The notes: generated by a model not told the origin, from the sequence alone. Shown: positions 26,177-35,507, numbered from the stretch's first letter. The stretch is DNA of 64,000 bases from Oscillospiraceae bacterium HV4-5-C5C (GCA_012034405.1 JAAVLZ010000001.1:62001-126000), one strand, 5' to 3'. Numbers and translations: made by a program.

Positions 26177-27163
26177 ATGTCAGAACGGATCCTCACCTCA
26201 CTCGCAGCCGGTCTGCTGGCTCTGACTCTGAGCGCCTGCCAGGCCAGCCCCGGCAGCAGCACCACCCGCGCTCTGACCGGTGATTCAGGTACCAGCGCGG
26301 GCTCAGCGCTGACAACTGCCGGGGGCTCAGACAGCCAGTCCGGCTCCAGCGAAGAAACCGATGCAGTTGCCTTAACTTCCGCAGCATCTGCCGCTGAGTC
26401 AGCGGCAGATGCTGCAGCCACTATGCCGGAAACCATTATTTTACGGCAGGATGGCCTTACCATCACGGCAAAGAGTCTGGAAGATGACCCCATCTGGGGT
26501 CTTGGCATCAAACTGAATATTGAGAATCAGACCGACCGGAACCTGCTGATTCAAAGCAGCTACGCCGCGGTCGACCAATATATGACTGACGCGCTTTTCA
26601 GCTGCAGTGTCGCGGCCGGCAAAATGGCCAACGATACCCTTTATCTGGGCAGCAGCGCTCTGGAAGCCGCCGGGATTACGGACCCCGGTGAAATCAGCTT
26701 ACATCTGAGTGTGGCTGACAGTGACAGTTATGAAACCGTGCTGGAACCATCTGAAACAGTCCTGAAAACCTCAGCTTATGAACAATCGACTGTGCCCGAA
26801 CCCACCACGGAGGGAATTGAATTGCTCAACCAGGATGGCATCCGGATTATTGCCAGCTATGTGGATGAATCAAGCTTTTGGGGCACAGGCATTTTACTCT
26901 ATCTGGAAAACCAGACCGAACAGGATATTCTGGTACAGTGCGACAATATGTCTGTCAACGATATGATGATTACACCGTATTTTTCCAGCACTGTCTTTAC
27001 GGGCTGTCGCGGTTACAGTGAAATAACCTTGTTGTCCAGCGATCTGGAAGAGAACGGTATTACCTCAATTGATAAAGCGGAACTGACCTTCAATATTTAT
27101 AACGCGTCAGATTACAGTTCCCTGATTCAAACCGATCCGTTGCTATTCACCACCGGATCCTGA
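26177..27163 (+). CDS. Lipoprotein with two tandem homologous domains
   Basis: A 328-residue secreted protein. The signal peptide ends in LTLSACQAS, a lipobox, so the mature protein would be lipid-anchored at Cys21. Residues 22-85 are Ser/Ala/Thr-rich and probably a flexible linker. Two repeats of about 110 residues follow: each begins with a segment like (L)xQDGLxIxAxS, then (W)GxGIxLxxENQTxxxxLIQ, then a Y/F-containing strand, then L-x-SS-x-LExxGI, and ends in a beta strand with ETV or SSL. The repeated ENQT and GI motifs suggest an internal duplication of a beta-sandwich-type domain. Start ATG has GGAAGG. No enzymatic motif. Ligand-binding or adhesion is possible but unsupported. Confidence 0.82.
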   Translation: MSERILTSLAAGLLALTLSACQASPGSSTTRALTGDSGTSAGSALTTAGGSDSQSGSSEETDAVALTSAASAAESAADAAATMPETIILRQDGLTITAKSLEDDPIWGLGIKLNIENQTDRNLLIQSSYAAVDQYMTDALFSCSVAAGKMANDTLYLGSSALEAAGITDPGEISLHLSVADSDSYETVLEPSETVLKTSAYEQSTVPEPTTEGIELLNQDGIRIIASYVDESSFWGTGILLYLENQTEQDILVQCDNMSVNDMMITPYFSSTVFTGCRGYSEITLLSSDLEENGITSIDKAELTFNIYNASDYSSLIQTDPLLFTTGS

Positions 27164-27186
27164 CCCCCGTCTCCCGGAGGGTTGCA

Positions 27187-27215
27187 GCCGGCTGCAAAAG
27201 CTGCCGGCATTTTTA
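27187..27215 (+). terminator. Terminator after the lipoprotein gene
   Basis: GCCGGC (27187-27192) and GCCGGC (27203-27208) pair around TGCAAAAGCT, itself able to add a GC pair-step, followed by ATTTTTA on the plus strand. It lies 24 bases after the stop codon. Confidence 0.75.
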
Positions 27216-27267
27216 TACCCGGACGGATGGAATCCCAGCCCAGGGTCAGGACCGGTCAAGCGCCAAG

Positions 27268-28512
27268 CTATGGTTCAGCTGCCTCCGAGGCTTGCAGGCG
27301 GCTGCTTTGATGCAGCAGCCAGGCCGCGATAAATCCGGTCAGATTCAGCAGCAGAAAGCCCCAGGCATAGAGCGTTTCGCTATGCGATAGCTGTAGCAGG
27401 ATCATCAGACCCAGCACCCGGCCAGTCGCTAAAAACAACTCATGAATGGCCATGGTCTGACCAAAGTTTATATCTGAGCGGGAACGCTGCAGGGTGTTGT
27501 ACATAATGCCAACCGACGGATTAGCCACAAAAGGAATCATGAAGCTGTAAAAAACGGATAGTCCGAAAATCAACCCGCCGCTGTTATTAAGGAAGAGCAG
27601 CAAAAAGCCCGCGGTAATCATCAGGCAGGCTCGAAAGACCCAGCGCAGCCGGTTGTCCGCCCGGATTTTCCGCCGGGTCAGATCATTGGCCAGTAAAGCC
27701 GCCATGCCGGAGCACATCGTACTGATGCCCAATAACAGCTCATTGTTGACATAGCGGAAGAAAATCAGGGACAGGAACAGCGGAAAGGATGTCTCCCGCA
27801 TGCCCCGGAAGGTCTCGCTGAGCATCACCAGCAGCCAGCTTTTATGGGTAAAGGTATAGTGATAGGCTTTTATAAGGTTATGCGACGTGCTCTGATGGGA
27901 GACCGGGATACGACGCGCCAGATTGAGGGTATACAGCGATACCACAAACGCCAGGAAGAAGACCACTGTATAGCCGGTCATTCCCTGCATGTGGGAAATC
28001 AGGTTACCGGTCAGGACCGGTATGACCAGCGAAATAACCGCGCTGCCCATTCCAAACAGCGACACGGTATGATTAACAATTTCCGGGCTGGCCGCGCTCT
28101 GCATCAGCAGGTTATAACCCTGCCAGTAAAAACCGCCCGCCACAGCTGCGCCTAAAGCATATAAAGGCATGTAAGCAGCGGCCTGTTCCCGGCCGATAAT
28201 CAAAGCCAGGTAAAAGAGATTATACAGCATGACCCCGACCCGCATTAAAAAAGCCGGGTTCTTCTTGATCACCACAAAGGAAGAAAAATGCATCACCAGC
28301 GCTGAACCAAAGCAGGCCAGCGCATTGTATATCGCCGCGGTCGCCACGGTCCCGCTTTGCCGGAAAAAGAACGTATTAACAAAAGTACCCGGAATTGCAG
28401 CGAAGAGCAAAAAGAACAGATGCTCCTTAATGAAACTCCTGTGTCCTGCCGGCAGCGTTGCCAGCCCCAGACGCATGCCGATATGACTCCCCAAAGCTTT
28501 CAGCTTGCTCAA
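27268..28512 (-). CDS. MFS transporter
   Basis: A 414-residue integral membrane protein with about twelve hydrophobic segments, in two blocks of six separated by the polar stretch RRIPVSHQSTSHNLIKAYHY (near 205-225). The first helix begins EHLFFLLFAAIPGTFVNTFFF. It resembles uncharacterised MFS proteins of Bacillota (YqgE/YfkF type). No substrate can be proposed. The start is TTG at 28510-28512 with GGGG about eight bases upstream; an ATG at 28476 is an alternative. It converges on the lipoprotein gene and is divergent from the TraX-like gene. Confidence 0.82.
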   Translation of the reverse strand: MSKLKALGSHIGMRLGLATLPAGHRSFIKEHLFFLLFAAIPGTFVNTFFFRQSGTVATAAIYNALACFGSALVMHFSSFVVIKKNPAFLMRVGVMLYNLFYLALIIGREQAAAYMPLYALGAAVAGGFYWQGYNLLMQSAASPEIVNHTVSLFGMGSAVISLVIPVLTGNLISHMQGMTGYTVVFFLAFVVSLYTLNLARRIPVSHQSTSHNLIKAYHYTFTHKSWLLVMLSETFRGMRETSFPLFLSLIFFRYVNNELLLGISTMCSGMAALLANDLTRRKIRADNRLRWVFRACLMITAGFLLLFLNNSGGLIFGLSVFYSFMIPFVANPSVGIMYNTLQRSRSDINFGQTMAIHELFLATGRVLGLMILLQLSHSETLYAWGFLLLNLTGFIAAWLLHQSSRLQASEAAEP

Positions 28513-28656
28513 TCAGTATTCCCCGCAATCCGCCAGTATCGCTAGCCCACTCGAGTCAGGTTATCCTGTCGTTAGCTATTCCCGCTTATGTTATCATGAA
28601 GCTCGGATTAATCAACTGGCTGCCCCACTTTTTTGTAGTTGAGAGTAGGTAATAGG

Positions 28657-29394
28657 ATGGGTAACAATTTGCCGCTGCAGACAGCTGACCGCGATTTCAG
28701 CGCGCAAGCTTTAAAGGCCCTGGCCATCGTTGCCATGACTCTGGATCATGTAGGTCTGGCCTTCGCCCTGGTCCTGCCACTCTCCGTCCGCGCGCTTGTG
28801 ATTGCGCCGGGTGGTCTGACCTTCCCTGTTATGGCTTTCCTGATCGGCGAAGGCTACCGCCACACCCACAGTATCAGGCGTTATCTGCTGCGCTTGCTGG
28901 TTTGTGCTTTACTGGCGCAGCCAGCCTTTCAGGCGCTGTTCGGGCCACGGCTGAACATCCTGTTCACCCTGGCCCTGGGACTGCTGCTGTTGTACCTTAA
29001 TGAACGCCTGTCCACCCGACGCTGGCTGTTCTGGCTGGGTTTTGCGGCGGCTGTCGCCCTGTCTTATTTTTGTGACTGGGGAGTGATCAGCCTACCGATG
29101 ATCTATCTTTATGACCAGCTGCGACGCAGCCCCGGCCGGGCCTGGATACCGCTGCTGCTGCCCTTGCTCTACTTTATTATCACACCTGGCTTGTTATATG
29201 GTTTGGCGGTTCTGTGTTCTCCTGAAAATCTGCCGCAGCTGCTCTATGCCCTGATCGGCTGCACCGGCAGCGGTTTGTGTCTGACCCGCTATCGTGGCAG
29301 GCGCGGACGCGGACCCGGACGCTGGTTTTTTTATTTATATTACCCGGCGCACTTAAGCCTGATCTGGCTGCTGAAGACCTTGCTCAAGGTCTGA
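28657..29394 (+). CDS. TraX-family membrane protein
   Basis: A 245-residue protein with seven or eight hydrophobic segments. The first part carries the TraX signature: KALAIVAMTLDHVGLAF and then GGLTFPVMAFLIGEGYRHT with RRYLLRLLVCALLAQPAF. TraX acetylates F-pilin in plasmid F, but chromosomal homologues in Bacillota lack pilin neighbours and their substrate is unknown; the family belongs to the membrane acyltransferase group. The gene stands alone. The ATG at 28657 has AGTAGG upstream; a TTG at 28639 is in frame. Confidence 0.82.
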   Translation: MGNNLPLQTADRDFSAQALKALAIVAMTLDHVGLAFALVLPLSVRALVIAPGGLTFPVMAFLIGEGYRHTHSIRRYLLRLLVCALLAQPAFQALFGPRLNILFTLALGLLLLYLNERLSTRRWLFWLGFAAAVALSYFCDWGVISLPMIYLYDQLRRSPGRAWIPLLLPLLYFIITPGLLYGLAVLCSPENLPQLLYALIGCTGSGLCLTRYRGRRGRGPGRWFFYLYYPAHLSLIWLLKTLLKV

Positions 29395-29438
29395 ACCGGA
29401 CCTGAACGGAACCTGAGTATGGCCTGAAACAGGATTTC

Positions 29439-32093
29439 TCAGAGCCACTCTCCAAAGCGACGGGTAAAGTAGGTCTTGACCAGCTCCAGACTGCCGGCGT
29501 ACAGCAGCAGCAGCACGATTAACACACCTAGGAAAATCAGCGGCAGGACGGTCATGTCCAAAGCTACCGCCAGCGGCGTAAAGCCGATTGTCAGAACACT
29601 GGCGGTCACAATCCCCATCATCAGTAAGGTAGCGCCGGCCGGTCGGCTGCTGTTGGCCTTCCAGGGATGACTGGAAGTACGGATGACCAGCACAATAACA
29701 ATTTGTGAAACCGTACCGTAGGTGAACCAGGCACTGTGGAACAAAGGCGCCGCGGCCTGATTGTTTGCGCCCAGTATAAACCAGGCAGTCAGGAAGCAAA
29801 GCATATCAAAGATACTGCCCAGCGGCCCCATATAAGCCATAAAGCGCTTGATGGAAGCCGTATCCCAGCGATGCGGCGTTTTGACATAGCTGTCATCCAC
29901 CCGGTCAAATGGAATCCCCATCTGAGCTAAATCACATAAGAGGTTCTGAGCCAGAATCTGCACCGGCAGCATCGGCAGGAAGGGCAAAAGAAAGCTCGCC
30001 AGCAGCAGCGAAATCATATTGCTGAAATTGCCGCTTACTGCCATCTTGATGTACTTCATGATGTTGGCAAAAGTGCGGCGGCCGGCGATAACCCCTTTTT
30101 CCAGCACCATCAGATCCTTGCGAAGCAAAATAATATCCGCGGTTTCCTTGGCAATATCCACTGCGGAGTCCACTGAAATTCCGACATCTGCCTGACGCAG
30201 GGCCAGCGCGTCATTAATCCCGTCGCCCATATACCCGACTGTATGGCCTTTTTTCTGGAGAGCGGCCACGATCCGCTGCTTATCTGCCGGTGCCAGTTTG
30301 GCAAACAAATTGCAGGTTTCCACTGCCAGAGCCAGGCGCTCATCACTCATCCGTGCCACTTCGTCACCACTGAAGCTGTGCGCCGCCGGAATGCCGATTT
30401 TCTGGCAGACCCGGGCCGCCACCCCCACACTGTCGCCGGTCAGGACCACAACCCGTACGCCGTGTTCGCCCAAAGCCTTAACCGCGGGAATAGCGCTTTC
30501 TTTGGGCGGATCCAAAAAGCCTATGAAACCTAAGAGGACCAGATCCTTTTCATCCGCGACACTGAAAACCTCCGCTTCCGGCATCTCATTTTTCTGAGCC
30601 ACCGCCAGGACCCTGAGTCCGCCGGCATTGAAACGATTATAGGTAGCCTTGGCCAGTCGGCGCAGATTGTCATCCAGCGCTACCACGCGGCCCTGATCTT
30701 CCACATAGGAACAGATAGACAGCATCTCTTCCACCGCGCCCTTGGTGACCAGCTGGCGCTTTCCGCTGCTATCCTGCAGGACAACACTCATACGGCGGCG
30801 CTCAAAGTCAAACGGTATTTCATCAATTTTACTGAAGCGGGTGCATTCCTGATCCAGCCCGTCTTTTTCCGCGTGGTTAATGATGGCCAGATCAATCAGG
30901 TTTTTCAAGCCGGTTTGAAAGTAGCTGTTCATGTAGGCGTGGCGTAGCACCCGCAGATTATCCTTGCCGTGAATATCCATGTACTTTTCAAGTACGACCT
31001 TGTCTTCCGTCAGGGTACCGGTCTTATCCGTGCACAAAACGTCCATCTGGCCAAACGACTGGATGGATCCCATATTTTTTACGATGACATGGTCCCTGGC
31101 CATGTTGACGGCGCCGCGGGCCAGCGTGGAGCTCATGACCACCGGCAGCATTTCAGGGGTCAGGCCGACCGCAACTGTGATGGCAAACAGCAGCGCGTCG
31201 AGCCAATCATGTTTGGTCAAGCCGTTAATCAGGAAAATCAGCGGCATCATGACCAGCATCATCTTCAGCAAAAGCGAGCTGACTGACGACACACCCTTTT
31301 CAAAACTGTTCTTGGTTTTCAGATTATCCAGCTGTCGGCTCATGCCGCCAATATAGGTATCATTGCCGGTACATAATACCAGGGCCTGGGCCTTGCCGGA
31401 TACCATATTAGAGCCCATAAAACCCAGACATGAAATATCTGTGAGAGCCGCGGCAGACAGATTCTGGTCCGGATCCGCCGACTTTTTTTCAACCGGACTG
31501 GATTCACCGGTCAGGCTGGCCTGCGAAATAAAAGCATCACGGGTGCTGAGGAAGCGGACATCAGCCGGGATAATGTCACCGGCTGACAACACCACCACAT
31601 CTCCGGGAACCAGCTCCTCCAGACTGATGCTGCGCGTGCTGCCGCTGCGCAGGACGTCCGCTTTATTGCTGATCATCGCGGACAGTTTAGCTGCCGCGTT
31701 ATTGGATCGTTCGCCTTGAACAAAGGAAACAAGGCTGGACAACAGGACCAGGACCAGAATGATCACCGTGGTGAGATAATCGGGGCTGGCGGTAAAAACG
31801 ACATCTGTCAGAAAGGTAACCAGCGCGATAATGATCAGAACAATATTAAAAGGGTTAATGATAGCATCAAACAGCCGTTTTAACCGGCCGTGCTTTTGCC
31901 CGGACACAATTCGATTGGGGCCGTGCTCCTCCAGACGCTCCTCAGCGGTCTCATGAGACAAGCCATGAGCGGTGGTCTGCAAATCCTGATATAACTGGTC
32001 AGTGGAAATCTGCGCCCATTTGCGCAGACGTGTCTCCCTCAACTGATTGCGGTTTCCCGGGGCAGACTGAGGTTTTTTGATGACTTGCTGCAT
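29439..32093 (-). CDS. mgtA: Magnesium-importing P-type ATPase
   Basis: A P-type IIIB ATPase of 884 residues that imports Mg2+ at ATP cost. Visible are LTGESSPVEKKSADP (actuator domain TGES), VLCTDKTGTLTEDKVV with the phosphorylated Asp near residue 356, a nucleotide domain with KGAVEEML, and VGYMGDGINDALALRQADVG at the hinge. About ten membrane helices: two pairs before the phosphorylation site and six at the C-terminus (from SGNFSNMISLLLASFLLPFLP). The length and N-terminal extension fit MgtA/MgtB. Start ATG follows AAGGAGGG. The 361-base upstream gap carries a possible leader peptide and RNA structure, suggesting Mg2+-responsive control. Confidence 0.95.
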   Translation of the reverse strand: MQQVIKKPQSAPGNRNQLRETRLRKWAQISTDQLYQDLQTTAHGLSHETAEERLEEHGPNRIVSGQKHGRLKRLFDAIINPFNIVLIIIALVTFLTDVVFTASPDYLTTVIILVLVLLSSLVSFVQGERSNNAAAKLSAMISNKADVLRSGSTRSISLEELVPGDVVVLSAGDIIPADVRFLSTRDAFISQASLTGESSPVEKKSADPDQNLSAAALTDISCLGFMGSNMVSGKAQALVLCTGNDTYIGGMSRQLDNLKTKNSFEKGVSSVSSLLLKMMLVMMPLIFLINGLTKHDWLDALLFAITVAVGLTPEMLPVVMSSTLARGAVNMARDHVIVKNMGSIQSFGQMDVLCTDKTGTLTEDKVVLEKYMDIHGKDNLRVLRHAYMNSYFQTGLKNLIDLAIINHAEKDGLDQECTRFSKIDEIPFDFERRRMSVVLQDSSGKRQLVTKGAVEEMLSICSYVEDQGRVVALDDNLRRLAKATYNRFNAGGLRVLAVAQKNEMPEAEVFSVADEKDLVLLGFIGFLDPPKESAIPAVKALGEHGVRVVVLTGDSVGVAARVCQKIGIPAAHSFSGDEVARMSDERLALAVETCNLFAKLAPADKQRIVAALQKKGHTVGYMGDGINDALALRQADVGISVDSAVDIAKETADIILLRKDLMVLEKGVIAGRRTFANIMKYIKMAVSGNFSNMISLLLASFLLPFLPMLPVQILAQNLLCDLAQMGIPFDRVDDSYVKTPHRWDTASIKRFMAYMGPLGSIFDMLCFLTAWFILGANNQAAAPLFHSAWFTYGTVSQIVIVLVIRTSSHPWKANSSRPAGATLLMMGIVTASVLTIGFTPLAVALDMTVLPLIFLGVLIVLLLLYAGSLELVKTYFTRRFGEWL

Positions 32094-32161
32094 GTTGTGG
32101 CCCTCCTTGTGTCATCTGGTTTTGATAAACCGGCGGATGGGCACAAACAAAGTCTCAGCTG

Positions 32162-32305
32162 TCAGCAGTTAACGCATAATCTGACTGCGACACACAACAG
32201 AGCCGCAGATTTAAATGAGCCCAAACCAGCATTGACAGCAACTATATGTCCATCAGCAAAAAGCGGTCGACGCGCGACCTTGGTACCTCGTGGGTGATCG
32301 TCCAT
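32162..32305 (-). CDS. Possible mgtA leader peptide, 47 residues
   Basis: A short frame in the mgtA leader starts at an ATG (32303-32305) with a near-perfect site AAGGGAGGTG six to eight bases upstream and ends with TGA 68 bases before mgtA. The peptide begins MDDHPRGTKVARRPLF and contains acidic residues followed by Pro, then basic residues. In enterobacteria the MgtL peptide (starting MEPDPTPLP) senses Mg2+ because acidic and Pro residues destabilise the translating ribosome; the N-terminus here is only loosely similar. The start-codon region ACTATATG can pair with CATATAGT at 32241-32248. The site is stronger than expected by chance, but expression is unproven. Confidence 0.5.
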   Translation of the reverse strand: MDDHPRGTKVARRPLFADGHIVAVNAGLGSFKSAALLCVAVRLCVNC

Positions 32306-32341
32306 ATAGTCACCTCCCTTACCTGTTGGTTTGACAATCCC

Positions 32342-32365
32342 GTCTGTTCAATGATGAACCCAGAC
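32342..32365 (-). promoter_or_regulatory. Hairpin in the mgtA leader
   Basis: GTCTGG-GTTCA and TGAAC-AGAC pair around TCAT with a small bulge. It lies between the candidate promoter and the leader-peptide start, followed after 12 bases by the ribosome binding region. No M-box consensus (GGTGAGGCTCCT) is present in this leader. Confidence 0.45.
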
Positions 32366-32392
32366 AGGCTCTTGGCTCTTCAGGCAAAGTTC

Positions 32393-32421
32393 AGCCTAAC
32401 ACTGCAGCTCAGGGGTGTCAA
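32393..32421 (-). promoter_or_regulatory. Candidate mgtA promoter
   Basis: Perfect -35 TTGACA (32416-32421), 17-base spacer, weak -10 TAGGCT (32393-32398) on the minus strand. The weak -10 lowers confidence. It would give a leader of about 290 bases. Confidence 0.4.
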
Positions 32422-32454
32422 GAACAGATAAGTCAGTCATGTGATCTCACTTTT

Positions 32455-33147
32455 TTATGACGCGGGCCACGGTACGCTCCCCTTGAGCCGGCAGGCCGGA
32501 CCGCCGGATTCAGGCTCCAGGCTTTGCGCTGTCCTGGCCTGCTCCTGCCGGATTGCCAGGCTCCGCAGCCGTTTGATTTGCTTTTGCAAATGAGGATAGG
32601 GGTTACGGCGCGCCAGGGTTTCATAAGTTGAACAAACCTTATCCGCCAAGGTAAGGATCCAGCCCTCTGTATAGACCGGCGGTACCAGCGTGAGGGGAAA
32701 CATATGGCGCAAAATAGCGTCGGCCTCCCGCCGGCTCAGCTGAAAACGGGCTTCCGCGTTTTGCAGCGCGACCCGGGGGTGAAAAAAGCCATGCCAGCGA
32801 TGGCCGTTATGTTTATCATGCCAGTCATATAAAAAATAGTCATGGAGCAAAGCGGCCCTGATCAGCTCCGGCAAATGCCGGTGGCGTCCTGAAAGCACCG
32901 CCAGACTGAAACTGACATAAGCGACCGCAAAACTGTGAATCATAATACTGGTGCTGCCGTGCTGTATCCATGCGTCGCAGTCCTCCAGACCAGCCGCTTG
33001 AAAGACCCCGAACGCCACCGGCCAGAAAATCCGGGTGCGGGCCAGGCGCAGGCGGCGGCGCAACGCGGCCAGTGTCAGCGCGGATACCAGCAGCGCTGCC
33101 AGGGGGGCGCTGTGTTTCAGCAGCCTGGCCAGCCAGGTATGAATCAT
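32455..33147 (-). CDS. HD-domain protein attached to ppk
   Basis: A 230-residue protein. An N-terminal hydrophobic segment (LAALLVSALTLAALRRR) may anchor it. The remainder is a divergent HD phosphohydrolase domain: IMIHSFAVAYVSF (His), AALLHDYFLYDWHD (HD pair near 125), HGFFHPRVALQNA, AILRHMFPL, and ILTLADKVCSTYE (D of the last metal motif). This pattern is typical of uncharacterised clostridial HD proteins. The ppk stop overlaps its start by four bases, so it is translationally coupled with polyphosphate kinase, and ppx precedes ppk. A role in phosphate-ester or nucleotide turnover connected with polyphosphate is inference. Confidence 0.75.
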   Translation of the reverse strand: MIHTWLARLLKHSAPLAALLVSALTLAALRRRLRLARTRIFWPVAFGVFQAAGLEDCDAWIQHGSTSIMIHSFAVAYVSFSLAVLSGRHRHLPELIRAALLHDYFLYDWHDKHNGHRWHGFFHPRVALQNAEARFQLSRREADAILRHMFPLTLVPPVYTEGWILTLADKVCSTYETLARRNPYPHLQKQIKRLRSLAIRQEQARTAQSLEPESGGPACRLKGSVPWPAS

Positions 33148-35507
33148 AAGGCTGTATCTCCCGGTCCGGCAGCCGGATCAGGTTGCGGCCCGGTTAAGGA
33201 TGGCTCAGGCCCGGCTGGCATGAACCGGTGCGTTTCCAAAACAGTCTGCTGGTGCGGCGCCCGCTCACAGGCCAGCTCGCAAAGTCTGGCCTGTGAATCA
33301 AGCAGGCGGTGGCCGCGCGAAGATGCCCGTTTATAAGTACCGTCGGCCTGTTCAATATGAGCCCGCTGATTATCCTCCAGCTCCAGCTCCAGTACCTCTT
33401 TTACCCGCTCCCGGCAACGCCGGTCCTCCACCGGAAACATCAGTTCAATCCGGCGGTCAAGATTGCGCGGCATCCAGTCAGCTGAAGCTAAATACAGCTC
33501 TTCCTGCCCGTCATTAGCAAAGCAGTAAATCCGCGAATGCTCCAGGAAACGCCCCACAATCGAGCGGACCTTGATATGTTCTGATAAGCCCGGTACGCCG
33601 GGTCGGAGACAGCAGATCCCGCGCACAATCAGATCAATTTCCACGCCGGCCTGGCTGGCGCGGTACAGATCATCAATAATGGTTTCATCAACCAGGGAGT
33701 TCATTTTGGCGGTAATCGCCGCCCGCTTGCCCATTTGAGCAAAACGGATCTCGCGGGCAATTAATTCCCGGAAGGTTTTTCGCAGCAGATACGGCGCCGG
33801 AATCAGATGGTTCCAGTTATCCGGCTCGGCATAGCCGGACAACATATTAAAGAACTCTGTGGCGTCGCTGCCGTAGCTTTCGCCCGACAAAAACAGGCCC
33901 AGATCCGTATACAGCCGGGCAGTGCTGTCATTGTAATTGCCGGTGCCTAAATGCAGGTAGCGATGGATCCCATCCGCTTCCCGGCGGACCACCAGCGTGA
34001 TTTTACTGTGAGTTTTCAAACCTACAATCCCGTAAAGCACATGGCAGCCGGCCTTTTCCAGCCGTCTGGCCCAGTGGATATTCTTTTCTTCATCAAAGCG
34101 GGCCTTCAGCTCCACCAGGACCAGGACCTGCTTGCCGTTCTGAGCTGCCCGTTCAAGATAATCGATAATCCGGGAGTGACCGCTGACCCGGTACAAGGTC
34201 ATTTTAATGGCCAGTACATCCGGATCTTCCGCCGCCTGTTTCAAAAAAGTCAGTACCGGATCAAAAGCTTCATACGGGTGGTGCAGCAGGATATCCTGGC
34301 GGGCAATGAGCGCAAAGATATCCGGATCAGTCTGTCCGTCATCAGCCAGCGCGCGGCGGCTTGCTTCAAGCAGGTCTGAAGCCTGTCCTTCATAGGGCGG
34401 ATAATATAGCGAAGTCAGCGCGCGGACAGGCGGCTGCTGGTAGAGCTGACTTAAAAAAGTCAGGTCCAGCGGACCGTTAATCAGATAGATATCCTGGCGA
34501 TCTACTTTCAGGCTGTCCACCAGAAAACTTAGCAGGCGGCTGTCAATCCCGGTCGCGGTCTCCAGATGGATGACCGCGCCCCAGTCGCGCATCCTTATCT
34601 GCTTTTCAATCTCTGTCAGCAGGTCGGCAGCTTCTTCTTCATCAATATCCATATCAGCATTGCGCATGATCCGGTAACAGGCGACCGCCTGCATTTCCTG
34701 GCCGCGGCAAAGGCTGTCAATCTGCCAGCGGATGATATCCTCCAGCAAAATATAGCAGAGGGCTTCACGACCGGCTGCCCGGGCGGCCTCAGCCAGTTCC
34801 GCTGCGGGCTGAGCCTGTATCCGGTGGCAGCGCGGGATAACGCTGGGAACCTGCACCGTCACAAAATTGCTTTCCTGATTTTCATCCTGCAGCAGGAAAC
34901 AGATGTTCAGGCTGCGGTTGTAGATCAAGGGAAACGGTCTGGCGCTGTCCACGGCCATGGGCGTCAGGATAGGATAGACCGTCTCCCTGAAATAGAGCAG
35001 AACTTCCTCTGCCTGAGCCGGTGACAATTCCTCCGGCTGCAGAATATAAATGCCGTTTTTACGCAAAGCCGGCTCCAGAGAACGGTTATAGGTGCTGAAC
35101 ATTTTACTCAGCATACTGTGAGCCTGTTCGGATATAGCGGTCAGCTGCTGCTGCGGCAGGAGTCCGGCCAGATCCGGCTTGTCATAGCCGGCAGAAACCT
35201 GATCTTTAAGGGAAGCCACGCGGACCATATAAAACTCATCCAGGTTAGATTGGGTGATGGACAAAAAGTTCAGGCGTTCCATAAAGGGATTATTGCGGTT
35301 GCGGGCTTCCTGCAATACTCTGCGGTTAAACTCCAGCCAGCTGAGCTCCCGGTTCAGAAACTTTCCGCTCAGTGAATACGCCGCCGGGCTTAAGTGCCGC
35401 GGCCGCGGCAGATCACCGGCGTCTTGCTGCCAGCGCTGACCGTAGTCTCCCGGAGCCGACGATAGATTGCTTGTTGCCGCCCGTTGTTCCAGGGGAGCCT
35501 GATTCAT
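33144..35507 (-). CDS. ppk: Polyphosphate kinase 1
   Basis: Reversibly transfers the gamma phosphate of ATP to inorganic polyphosphate. The 787-residue protein has the N domain FLNRELSWLEFNRRVLQEA, the head domain, then the two catalytic modules: HHPYEAFDPVLTFL (near 408) and the autophosphorylated His in YGIVGLKTHSKITLVVRRE (near 499), plus GTGNYNDSTARLYTDLG and IRGICCLRPGVPGLSE. It has a low-complexity N-terminal extension of about 45 residues and a C-terminal tail of about 55 residues beyond the core. It overlaps ppx (ATGA) and the HD gene, so it is part of a tight three-gene set. Confidence 0.94.
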   Translation of the reverse strand: MNQAPLEQRAATSNLSSAPGDYGQRWQQDAGDLPRPRHLSPAAYSLSGKFLNRELSWLEFNRRVLQEARNRNNPFMERLNFLSITQSNLDEFYMVRVASLKDQVSAGYDKPDLAGLLPQQQLTAISEQAHSMLSKMFSTYNRSLEPALRKNGIYILQPEELSPAQAEEVLLYFRETVYPILTPMAVDSARPFPLIYNRSLNICFLLQDENQESNFVTVQVPSVIPRCHRIQAQPAAELAEAARAAGREALCYILLEDIIRWQIDSLCRGQEMQAVACYRIMRNADMDIDEEEAADLLTEIEKQIRMRDWGAVIHLETATGIDSRLLSFLVDSLKVDRQDIYLINGPLDLTFLSQLYQQPPVRALTSLYYPPYEGQASDLLEASRRALADDGQTDPDIFALIARQDILLHHPYEAFDPVLTFLKQAAEDPDVLAIKMTLYRVSGHSRIIDYLERAAQNGKQVLVLVELKARFDEEKNIHWARRLEKAGCHVLYGIVGLKTHSKITLVVRREADGIHRYLHLGTGNYNDSTARLYTDLGLFLSGESYGSDATEFFNMLSGYAEPDNWNHLIPAPYLLRKTFRELIAREIRFAQMGKRAAITAKMNSLVDETIIDDLYRASQAGVEIDLIVRGICCLRPGVPGLSEHIKVRSIVGRFLEHSRIYCFANDGQEELYLASADWMPRNLDRRIELMFPVEDRRCRERVKEVLELELEDNQRAHIEQADGTYKRASSRGHRLLDSQARLCELACERAPHQQTVLETHRFMPAGPEPSLTGPQPDPAAGPGDTAL

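Noticed and set aside
29353-29799. Frame overlapping the 3' end of mgtA
   Set aside because: Shadow in another frame of the same strand; no start signal and mgtA is intact.
32094-32454. M-box Mg2+ riboswitch before mgtA
   Set aside because: The conserved GGTGAGGCTCCT core and the 3' conserved parts are not present.
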